This document shows, piece by piece, positions 54,141 to 64,000 of a stretch of DNA of 64,000 nucleotides. The DNA comes from Atrichornis clamosus (lineage: Eukaryota > Chordata > Aves > Passeriformes > Menuridae): positions 29,070-93,069 of the forward strand of contig WBMZ01014173.1 of assembly GCA_013400975.1 (NCBI GenBank), in the 5' to 3' direction. The stretch's first letter is position 1. Every line of letters starts with the position of its first letter. The notes beneath the pieces were generated by a model that did no database searches, was not told where the DNA came from, and was given only the letters and a program-made list of their open reading frames with translations. Both the position numbers and the translations under genes were made by a program.

Positions 54141-56183
54141 CAGTGGTGGATAATTACCTGTGCTAGTGATATCAAGCCTAAAGGAAGGATTTTTTCAATA
54201 GGAAAGGAATTAATTTGGAAAATAAACCTCTTTCAGTACTGGGTTAACCTGATCACAGAGAAGTAACACTTGAAAGATATGTAAAACTGCCAAGCCATAG
54301 GAAAAGCCAAATGAAGATGGTATTAAATTGGGTTTGTTTTCAGTTTTTCAAATAAATATGAACCACAGCAAAAGATGTAGCTTGAGTTATTTCTACCATA
54401 AGTATTCTATGTTTCTCAGCATTTAGAAAAAATTAACTGCTTACAGCAACTAAGAGGGTCTGATGCTGCTTCCCGGTTCCACAGTCAACTTGATCATACT
54501 TCTGGCAACCTGACATGGTCAAGAGCAAACAGATGTTCCACAGCAGTGGGATGCAGTTCAAAACTGCTTGGACACATTAGTGTGAGGTTCTGCCTGAGCT
54601 AATTAGCTGTGGTGAGAGAAAACCCTGTATTTTATTAAAGCCACATGTTTTTAATTCGTGAATCAAGTACTTGTATTTGAAAGAATAAATTGGTTGTCAT
54701 AAGCAGTGAACAAGGTTTAGTAAAGAGCTTTGTGAGAGTTTGATCCATGAAATTTCACTACCTGGTATAGCAAATGTTGTGGATTGTATATGCAGCCACA
54801 GCTAAGTACTCTTTGTGTTAAGGAGACTTCTCTGTGTTTAGTTTCTCAGCCCTCACTTAAGACAAAACCCATCTGGAGCACAGCATGAGGATGTTCCCAG
54901 AAACCATTAGATTATAAATTAAACTGTAAATAATTTGCTGTTATTTCTTTCTATTTACTTTTGTTTTCTAATAATTGAGGAATAAAACATTTCTAAGTGC
55001 ATATGTTTGGAATATTTTGATTGTAAGAACATAATTTTGTTCCTTTTTTGGTTATTTTAACTATAAGTAACTAAGATATATGATGTTTTTGGAACTAATT
55101 GTATGCAGATTTACTTTGTGGTATAAATCTTGATAGGGTTTGCCTCTTACTGTCTTAAATAACCAGACTCTTAAATTACACAAAAAAAAGGCTAGAAAGA
55201 AATAGCTTTCTTGTAGCAATTTCTGATTGTCACCAGCTTCTTCAGCCGTATTTGCTGTTCCTTGCACTGGATATTATATCACGTTTAGCTTCTCACCATC
55301 TACCTGCTCAAATCCTCAAGTCCTGTCTCCTAACCTCTAGAACTGGAATAACAAAGTTAGTACTGATTACTTTTGCAGCATATGGTTGATGATCACTACT
55401 GATAGAGCAGTACTGACTCTTTAAATACTGTATAAATAGAAAAAATATTGGCAACTTCTGAAGGCAGTGCCTATAAACAGAAGAACAGAGATGTGAGATT
55501 AACACTGAGAAATGAGTGGTGATGTAGGCATCAATACAAAGGAGGGTTTTAAAGATAAATTTAAAGTGAAACAAATTAGTTTTGTGAGTATTTACGGAGA
55601 TCCCAATTTGGTCTTACTTTGCTGAATGATGATAAGAACTGATCTAAGAATAAAGGAGGTAAAATAAGAGGAAGGGTAAAGGCAATCATGATGTTGATGG
55701 AAGCTTTTATATTGTTATATAAGTAGCTACTTCTCATAAGAAAAAGGAGAGGGAGAAGGTGGGAGGATACAGAGATGTGAAAAGAACAGAGAAACAGACT
55801 AAGAAAATTATCTTTGAATTAGCATTTTGCTTCTTTCCTTTTGATCAACACAAGACTGTTTGCCAAAAAGAAAGGCCATTGAGATGATAAAAAAAGTTAT
55901 TCTTCACCCAACTCTATCCTCTGAGTTTACGTCCCTGAATTCTCTGGAACTTTTTGCTAAGTTTCTACTCACATCTCTGGAAATACTCTGCCTGATACTC
56001 CTCAAAAAGAGGTCTGTCTAGGACAGTATTAGCTTAATCATACTTCCTCTAGACCTCTTCTTAAGTAAACTATCCTATCACACAGTTAACCCTAAAAAGG
56101 CATATGGATGTAAAAGAAAATTGATAGAGTTTTACAAGATTTTAAATATATCTTCTTACTTTAGGCAGTATATGCAAGAATAT

Positions 56184-56209
56184 TCTCTCTCTCTCTCTCG
56201 CTCTCTCTG
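56184..56209. repeat. CT microsatellite
   Basis: About thirteen CT units with one CG interruption. Confidence 0.85.
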
Positions 56210-56423
56210 AAAATATAGGAAAGATAAAATACACTTTCATATCTCAGTCTTCTAAGCAATACTGAGCATGCATTAGTCAAGCTACCCTGAAAACAGTATT
56301 TCATATGTAGAATGAGGCTTCTTAATAGAAACTTCCACTTCTACCTATGAGCTTACATCCTAGTGGCTTTAACAAGAGGATCTTTGCAGCAGGATTCTTA
56401 GTTTCAAAGTCCCCTTTGAAATA

Positions 56424-56485
56424 TGCAATTTATTTTTATATCAATTATTTTATTTTATTTTATATATAAAATATTTTATTTTGTT
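56424..56485. repeat. T/A-rich repeat with short palindrome
   Basis: TATTTTATTTTATTTTATATATAAAATATTTTATTT-type sequence. The central ATTTTATATATAAAAT is self-complementary. Confidence 0.7.
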
Positions 56486-58497
56486 GTCGACTATTAGGGG
56501 CACACCCTCAGATTCTAATTTCCCCTTTTCCATAACTCAGTCAGTTAGCCTTCCTGTCTTCCTAACAAATTTTCCTATTGTTGTTGTTGGAAGAAGTCAA
56601 TGCTTTTGGAGTTTTATTTTGTTCTTTGGAGATTTCCTAAGAAAATAGGATGTCATGTGGGGCATCTTCCTTAGACCATTCACTGAACCATAATTCTTCA
56701 ATATGAGTGTTAAGACCATTACATCTCTCAGATATAGTAAAAGTAGAGTCATCCACCCACTGAAAGTATCAAAATTCATAATAGCCTATCTCTCACAGAC
56801 TAACTTCCCAGACAGCAGCAAGATCCTACAGGCTGAAGCAGTTTTTTGCCTTTCCTGTAGAGATGTTCTCTGTGTGGCTTGAGATAATCCATTGAATTTA
56901 GTCAAACAGTAAGTAGGTATTTCAAATGCTAAGACTGGGAAAAAGAAACATGAATTTACATTTGATTGGTGTTTCTGAAAAGACACCTTGCCACAGTCAT
57001 TGAAGAAGAAACAAGTTACTTTTCCATTGAGATGCATGCTGTAACTTACTTCCAGCTCTACTTTACAAAAAGAGTAAAATAAAACTCATCATCACCCTAT
57101 AATTTTTATTACAGATTAGGAATGAATAATGGCATAAACATAACATTGATGGGCCTTGCTACTGATAAACCCTTATCATATACAGCAGCTCATCTGAACA
57201 GTGGTTTGAATTGATGTATACTACTTGATCACAGGAGCCAGTACTGCTGATAGCTTTAAGTAGTAAATCTCACATTTAATCAATGTCATTCTGTTTTCTA
57301 TACTGGAAGGAACTGATTTTGTTCATGAGAGAATTTACATTAAATTTTCTTGATGTTAAAAAGTACACTTTTAAATCTGGTCAGGAAGGATCTGAATTTC
57401 CCCCAAACTTAGTTTAGATTCTTCTACATACTTACAGTCTCTTTTGGCATCAAAGAAGTTGCAGGCTGTAAAACAGCTTTGATATATTTGGCATTCATTG
57501 TTTATTTGCTTCTTTCATTTTTTGAAAGAGGAAAATTTCTGATGCAACTTATGTGGACCTACTGCAACAAGTGTATACATATGACAAGTACATGATCAAA
57601 GTCATTTCATTATCAAATGTCACTTTAGGGATTTTGCAAGAGATATCCATCAGTCTGATCCTCATAGTTATCATTCCTTGAGACATTTCAAAAGGACAAA
57701 ATCTAGCAATCAGGTGATTTACATTTGGTATTAGAACCTGCTGTATAAAAGGATAACAAAATGCTGGAAATCTCATTTATTAATTTTGTATCCCCACTAT
57801 TTTGTCGTTCTTTTATTCTGTACTGTGTTCTACTATTTCTATCTTGTCAAAAATAAATAAGGAGATAAAAATTATATTCAAAGACACTTATGCAACATTT
57901 GAATATAGTGAACTCTGTAAGATGCTAAATGTTCTAATGCCTGGTTCTTAAGCAATTAGTATGATGAGACTGTGTTAATGAGACTCATCTGACAGATTAA
58001 TTTTTAAAAATTATTTGTTATATAATCCCCATTTCATCAGAGCCTGAATGCTGGCAGAAATGTAACTGTACAAAGTACTATGAAGATTGAATATGGAAAT
58101 GTTGATAATGATAATAATTTGGTTGAAGTCCTTGCTTAAATTTCAGTTCACATCTTTTCTTGTACACTGTTATGAAACTGGAAACTTTTTTGCACGTATT
58201 TCCACACACCCTTGAAGAAAGAGAGTAGTTTAACACAGATCTTCATTTAGCACTGTTAGCTGCCACAAAGACCAAATTTAAGTACTTTTCCCCTGATACT
58301 TAAGTTTTTCCTAACATTATTTTACAGCTGAAAACAACAGATAGAATACTTAAAAAAACACTTCAATGTTTTTTTCATATGGACTGTGTCATTTAAACTT
58401 TTGGCTAAAGTGACCAGAATGAAAGTGTGACTTTTCAGAATTCAGGATAAAAATAACCAAATTTAACCAAATTCCAGCACACCATCATACAATTATA

Positions 58498-59648
58498 AAG
58501 GAGAAATTATGCCTGACCAATACGATAGACTTCCATGATGAGATGATTGGTTTGATAGGTGAAGGAAGAGAAGCGAATGTTGTTTATCTCAACTTTAGCA
58601 AAGCTTTTGACACTCTGTCAAAGTTTGTAAAAGCTTGTAAAAAGCCTTATAAAATACAGGCTAGGCCAATGGTGGGAAGTGTGGGCTGAAAACTGACTGA
58701 ATGGCTGGGATCATAGGATTGTTATCAACAACACAAAGTCCATTTGGAAGACAGTCACTAGTGGTGTGCCTTAGGGAAGGGCGCATATTGTGTTTAACAC
58801 CTTCATTCATGATCTGGATAATGGAAGATTGTACCGTCAGCAGATCTGAAGGTGGCATAAATCTGGGAGCAGTAGCTAATACACCAGTGGATCATGCTGC
58901 CATCCAGATAGACTTGGGCAGACTGGAGAAATGGGCCAGCAGGACTGCCATGAAGTTCAGCAAGGGCAAGTGCAAAGTCCTGCATCTTGGGTGGAAGGAG
59001 GAATAACCCCAGGCACCAGTACAAACTGGGGCCAATGAACTAAAAGGCAGCTCTACAGTGAAGGCATTTGGTGTCCTTGTGTGCAACAAGCAAACCATAG
59101 GCCAGCAGTACAACCCTGCAGAAAAGAATGTCAAAAGTATCCTGGACTGCATTAGAGTAAGTGTTGTCATCAGGCCAAGGGAGGTGATTCTTCTACTCAG
59201 CACTGGTAAGGCCATGTCTGGAGTGAGACTGGTGCATCCTGCATGAAGATGGCTAAGGAGTTGCAGCACCTGACAGCTGAGATTGCTGGGAGTGAGAAAG
59301 TTCAGGGGGATCTTATCCATGTGTACAAACATGAGAAGAGGGAATGAAGAAGTGGTAGTCACCCATTTTCCTCAGTGGTGCCCACTGATAGGGCAGTTAG
59401 CACAGATTAAAATACCTGAAATTCTATGCGAAGATAAGAAAACACTTTTTTTACTGTGCAGGTGATCAGTTGCTGAATCCTGTGGCCCAGAGAGGTTATG
59501 GAGCCTCCATCCTTGGAGATAATCAAATAGGGAGTGGACATAGTCCTGGGAAACCTGCTTTGGCTTACCCTCCTTGAGCAGGGGGATTGGACAAGATGAG
59601 TTCCAGAAGTCTTTTCCAATCTCAGTCATTTTTTGATTCTCTGATTTT
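58498..59648 (+). mobile_element. CR1 LINE, RT motif A to 3' end, inactive
   Basis: Plus orientation, 5'-truncated, with the 3' end kept. Translation near 58579 gives VVYLNFSKAFDTL. The RT motif A aspartate codon is AAC (58591-58593), so the catalytic residue is lost. The following TSGVP block ends in a stop (58764-58766 region). The motif C region reads ADLKVA instead of a FADD box. Conserved blocks continue: AIQIDLGRLEKWASRTAMKF, KGKCKVLHLGW, then EVILLLSTGKAMSGVRL. The 3' UTR ends with TTGATTCTCTGATTTT tail units at about 59648. Many indels are present. Length is about 1.15 kb against a full-length CR1 of about 4.5 kb. Confidence 0.95.
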
Positions 59649-61510
59649 ATATGTCAAACCATCTTACACTTTGAGTTATTTTCAACATTGTTTCAAATTT
59701 TTTGAAAAATGTCTTCTAGCATTACGACTTGTATGGGAGGAAATTTAAAACAGGAAAAATGTTTTCCATATTTTCCAGCTTGTGAGAAAAAAAATGCACT
59801 TCAGTGTATTTAGATTGCAGAAATTTATTGTGATTTCCTTTGACTCTGGTATGCCTATAGAAATACTAGAGAAAGTGGTTAAAATGAGTCTGTTAGGACT
59901 AGATGGATAGGTTTTAAATGCTGAAGATACAGACATAATTTTAGTTACAGTTGCTTATGATTTCTTGTTTTGCAGGAAGGAGTTGTTCAATTATGCTAGT
60001 TATATTTTAAATACATAAGACTGATTCAAACCATTTAAGAGTTTGTTCTCTGGACATATGGTGAATTCAAGGATACAGCTGAATAATGAAGGCTATTCAT
60101 ATTTGTGTATGTATCTATCTGTGTCTATGTGTATGCTTCATGACAAAAACTAAGAAACTGAATAAAATTTTTATTTGAATACCTATAAATATTAATAAAT
60201 GTTTAAGGTTACATTTTGCAGCACAGCAGAAAGTTGCATCTAGGCTAGTTATGAGGAGAAGTTCATCTTTTCATTTAAAAGAACCACTGAGAAAGTTGAA
60301 ATGTAACTCCTTTAGACATTAAAAAATGAAAATAACATACTGGAGAATATATGATGATAGCAGTACTTGAAAGGTTAGTTTATGGTTTAAGCAATCTACA
60401 TATAGCTGCATGATACCAACAAGTTGATAACTCATTACTAGTGGAATCATATAATATAAACAAATAGTACAATAAACAAAACTTTTTTTTGTTGTGCACA
60501 AAGACATTTGTCATTAATTATCAATTATCAAATGTTGCAATCAATAACAACAAACCTACCATAATACCGCTGTGAAATAATCAAAACAAGTTTCTGCCAT
60601 ACACCAAAAATATCTTATATGTATTCCTAACAAGCATTAAAATGGCAACTTCTTCACAGGAACAATAACATATGTGTGCTACAAATAAATTTAGTCTACT
60701 AATGCCATTCTAAGTATCTTCCTTAGTAAAATACTGTAGGACAAATGAGACTAAAAGAGTTACAAAACCATTCAGAAATGAGAGACATTTATTTATGCTT
60801 TGATTAAATTTATTTATGTAGTTAATATGAATCATTGGTAAGACTCTCACCTTCATAGGTAAACTGAAATTAGCTGAAGTTTCAACTGCTTCCAAAATTA
60901 ACCAAACTTTGGACAAAGATTTCTAATCGGTCTTTTCTTCTATTCTCATCTCTTTTCATACACTTCTGTAAGAATATTAAAAATATAGAGAATATACCCA
61001 GCTATATATCTTTCAGCAAGTCAGTTCTTCATAGTTCACTGTCTTAAAAACTAAATGAAAAGCATAATCTAATTTGAAAGTCATATGCAAGTTAAAACTT
61101 TTAATATATTATTTATGTATATTTATATATTATTTACATAACATTTTAGTTAGCTATTCCCTTTTTGATGCAGTAATTTGTTTTTCACTCAGCCATACCA
61201 GTGTACAGTAAAACTTATTTTTCAGAAAGTCATGCAACGTTGATTTGAAGTCATCTCTTGGATAAGGTTTAATTGAGCTGCTGAAAACCTATCTTGGTTC
61301 TTGTCTGGATTTCTGAAGAGCTGTTAACACCCTTGCTGGCCTTTGTTATGTCTTCATTAAAATCAAAATCACTTTTCTAGTTGTTTCCTCTCTCTAAGTA
61401 ATCTCTTAATCCTCTTTTGGAAATCTGGACAGACTGAGCTTTTTATTATGCTTCCCATTATGCATTTTTCAGTACTTGGATTGTTTTTGTCTGCATTTTC
61501 CCCGAAAAAG
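59649..61510. other. Intergenic AT-rich DNA between two oppositely oriented CR1 copies
   Basis: About 1.86 kb of AT-rich unique sequence with no gene or known repeat. It includes a TATTTATG/TATTTATA-type patch near 61.10-61.14 kb. Confidence 0.55.
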
Positions 61511-62838
61511 ATCATAAAATCATAGAACAATAAAATAGTTTTGGCTGGAAGTGACTTAAAAATCATATCATTCCAAACTCACTTTAACTAGACCAGGTTG
61601 CTGAAAGTCCCATCCAACCTGGCCTTGAACACTTTCAGAGATGAGGCATCCAGAGCTTCATTCTGCAACCTCTTGCACTGTCTAACCACTCTCATTGCAA
61701 AGAATTCTTAATATCTAATCTAAACCTATCCTCTTTCATTTTGAAGCCATTTCCCCTTGTCCTGACACTTTATGCCCTTTTAAAAAGTCTCTCTTAGCTT
61801 TCTGGTATGCCCCCTTTAGTTAACAGAAGGCAGCTATAAGTTCTCCCTGGCACTTCCTCCCTGGGTCTCCCTCCCTCTCTCCTCTCTGCTCCAGGCAGAA
61901 CAACCCCAAATCTTGCCTGTCTTCACAGGAGAGGTGCTCCAGCTTTTTGATTGTTATTGTGGCCCTCCTCTGGAGCTACATGAATATGCCCACGTGTTTC
62001 CTGTACTGCAGACCCCAGAACCGGATGCAACACTCCAGGTGAGGTCTCACCACAGTGGACTAGAGAATCAGCTCCCCTGACCTGCCTGTCACACTGCTTT
62101 TGATGCAGCCCAGGATACGAGTTGGTTTTCTGGGCTACAAGAGGACACTGTCAGGTCATGTTGAGCTTCTTATCAGTCAAGAACCCCAGGTCCTTCTTAT
62201 CAGGCTGTTCTCAATACTTTCTATGCCCAGTCTGTTCCTGTGCTTGGGGATTGCCCTGACTCAGTGCCCTGATTTGCACTTGGCTGTGTTAATCTTCTCA
62301 CGGTTCACGCAGACCCACCTCTCAAGCCTGTCCAGGACCCTCTGGATGGCATCCCTTCCCTCCAGTGTGTCAATCGCACCACACAGCTTGGTGTCATCTG
62401 CAAACCTGCAGAGGGTGGTCTCAGTACCATCGCCATGTCACCAACAAAGGTGTTAAACAGCACCAGCCCCAATACTGACCCCTGAGGAACACCATTCATC
62501 ACTGGTCTTCATTAAGGCACTGAGCTGTTGACCACAACCCTTTGAGTGCAACCATCCAGCCAATTCCTTATCCACTGAGTCGTCCATGCATCAAACCCAT
62601 GTCTCTCCAGTATAGAGACGAGGGTGTCTTGCGAGACAGTACCAAATGTTTTGCATAATTTCAGGTGGATAGTGTCAGTTGCTCTTCCCTCATCCACCAC
62701 TGCTGTAATCCAGTGTAGAAGGACACGAAATTTGTCAGGCACAATTTTCCCTTAGTGAAGCCATGTGGGCTGTCACCAATCGCCTCCTTGTTATCTGTGT
62801 GCCTTAGCAGAGTTTCCAAGAGAATCTGGACATTTTTT
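61511..62838 (-). mobile_element. CR1 LINE, RT domain to 3' end, inactive
   Basis: Minus orientation. The 3' end is at the left (AAATCATAGAACAATAAAATAGTTTTGGCTGG-type tail complement) and the 5' break is near 62838. Minus-strand reading shows [20 protein letters not shown] and [13 protein letters not shown], motif A as HLKLCKTFG (the aspartate is replaced by Lys), and GVPQGSVLG (62467-62493). The FADDTKL box (62393-62404 for FADD) is still intact, but it is in a different frame from GVPQGSVLG because of a small indel between them. LEGRDAIQRVLDRLERW follows. This is the longest CR1 copy in the window at about 1.3 kb. It cannot be active. Confidence 0.95.
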
Positions 62839-64000
62839 AACAACTCTCAAAAAAGTACAGACTAAAGCTAAAAAGAGTATCTCAGCACCTCTGTAAGTAT
62901 ATACACAGATGTAAAATACGCTTTGTTTATGCTAGGGTGTCATTCATGACAAAGACATATTTTCCAGGAAAGTGTACTGACAGCCTTCCAGAAATTAGAG
63001 GGCATAATATAATTATTATAATCCCAAGTCTGCATTGGTATATCCTGCTTCATTATTGATATCACATAAACCTGTGTTTGTTTGTTTTCTACCAAACTAC
63101 CTCTAAAGAATTCACAGATTGTTTAATTTTCCTTCAAAGCAATTTAATCTGCAAATTAAATCTATGTACATTACCTAATGCAGTGTCATAGACAACAAAC
63201 AGAGGAACTTTCTGGATAGTCAATTCTTTTTCTTGCAGTTCTTTTCTACATTGCTCCAGGGACTGACAGTCCATTGGTGCAGAGACTTTTTTGATTGTAG
63301 ATCACCTGTGGAAACTAAGGACCTGACTCTGCAGCACTTCAATTACAATGTTGTTTTGTGGTTGCCTGAATCCTAAATTGCACCAGGAGGTTTTACAGTG
63401 CAAAAAGAACACCAAAATATATCTCAAGACTTTGATGATTCCTCTCTTTCCTTCCGTCTTTGCTGCTTGTTTAGAAGAACTTACTGTCTTGTGTCATTAC
63501 TTAGGTCTAGGAGTCTGCAAGAATTAAGATGATGAATAATTACACAGGGGTTTTTTGAACTTGGTCACCATACATGTTATGAAAAAATCCTTGAGGTAGA
63601 ATTTTCTAATCCTTTCCCTTACAAAAGAACAGAAAAAAAATATAACCAGTGTCTGAAGTTTGGTACTACTGCAACACAAAATATGAAGCATCCTCAAGAT
63701 AGTTATTTACAAAGGGAAACCTCACACCTCCTGAACAAAGAAGACTGAAATTAAAAGTTTAAAACAAGCTAGTACCCTGTCGGTTGTGCTCCTGCAGGGA
63801 CACATAATTTTCTTTAGCTTTGCTATACTTTTCAGCAAATTTCAGTAACTTTCTGGGTTTCCACAAACTCTCCACAGTTCCTTCTGTGTATTCTGATTTC
63901 TTTTCTTCTCAGTCTTAACTTTGGAAGCCTTCCTTCATAAAGGTCCCTAGCTCCTTCCAGGAGCAAAACTTCTGTTTATCTTTGTGGTGGGTTTGTGTTT
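62839..64000. other. Intergenic DNA at right edge; no gene recognised
   Basis: AT-rich sequence without a recognised exon or repeat. No sequence resembling KITLG coding exons was seen. Confidence 0.55.

Larger units (their letters stand above)
54141..58497. other. Intergenic AT-rich DNA; no gene recognised
   Basis: No exon, known repeat or RNA gene was seen. A CT microsatellite (56184-56209) and a TATTTT-rich patch with an ATTTTATATATAAAAT palindrome (near 56456-56475) are the only low-complexity features. Confidence 0.55.

Noticed and set aside
54460..54600. Possible further CR1 or LTR sequence right of the 53.4-54.1 kb fragment.
   Set aside because: No consensus block could be matched in order. 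Left as unique sequence.
58892..59362. 156-codon minus-strand frame, the longest after TMTC3.
   Set aside because: It is the antisense shadow of the CR1 copy on the + strand.

Overview
This window looks like AT-rich bird genomic DNA. It holds one recognisable host gene, at its left edge, followed by about 60 kb of non-coding sequence containing decayed retroelements. The bird assignment rests on repeat content: at least eight fragments of CR1 LINEs (chicken-repeat-1 type) and two LTR-like elements that match, from memory, families common in avian genomes. No Alu, L1 or other mammalian repeats were seen.

Layout. Positions 173-3678 hold the last three coding exons of TMTC3 on the + strand. They encode the C-terminal 403 residues: a run of tetratricopeptide repeats and a lysine-rich tail. 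The N-terminal multipass membrane half lies to the left of the window. The 3' UTR starts at 3679 and its end is not clear.

From about 5.1 kb to 64 kb I find no exon of a known gene. Known vertebrate synteny places KITLG downstream of TMTC3 across a large gap. This stretch is therefore most likely part of the TMTC3-KITLG intergenic desert, but no KITLG sequence was seen, so this is inference.

Retroelements in order: CR1 3' end (24.96-25.35 kb, +); CR1 3' tail (25.69-25.74 kb, +); LTR-like repeat (27.47-27.83 kb, probably +); CR1 5'/RT part (29.89-30.70 kb, -); CR1 3' part (42.11-42.58 kb, -); CR1 3' part (46.26-46.46 kb, -); solo ERV LTR (49.94-50.48 kb, +); CR1 RT part (53.36-54.14 kb, -); CR1 RT to 3' end (58.50-59.65 kb, +); CR1 RT to 3' end (61.51-62.84 kb, -). 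All carry stops, frameshifts or truncations, and none could be active. Simple repeats (TA-rich, GTTT/CAAA-type, CT) are scattered through the window. An 89-base run of N (47974-48062) interrupts one TA-rich microsatellite, and a single N sits at 25210.

No operon, CRISPR array, RNA gene or novel multi-gene system is visible. The most checkable oddities are a 9-A run inside the TMTC3 coding sequence, CR1 copies that lack the expected 3' end, a repeat-like block at 29.62-29.82 kb, and a few perfect short repeats and palindromes in otherwise unremarkable DNA.
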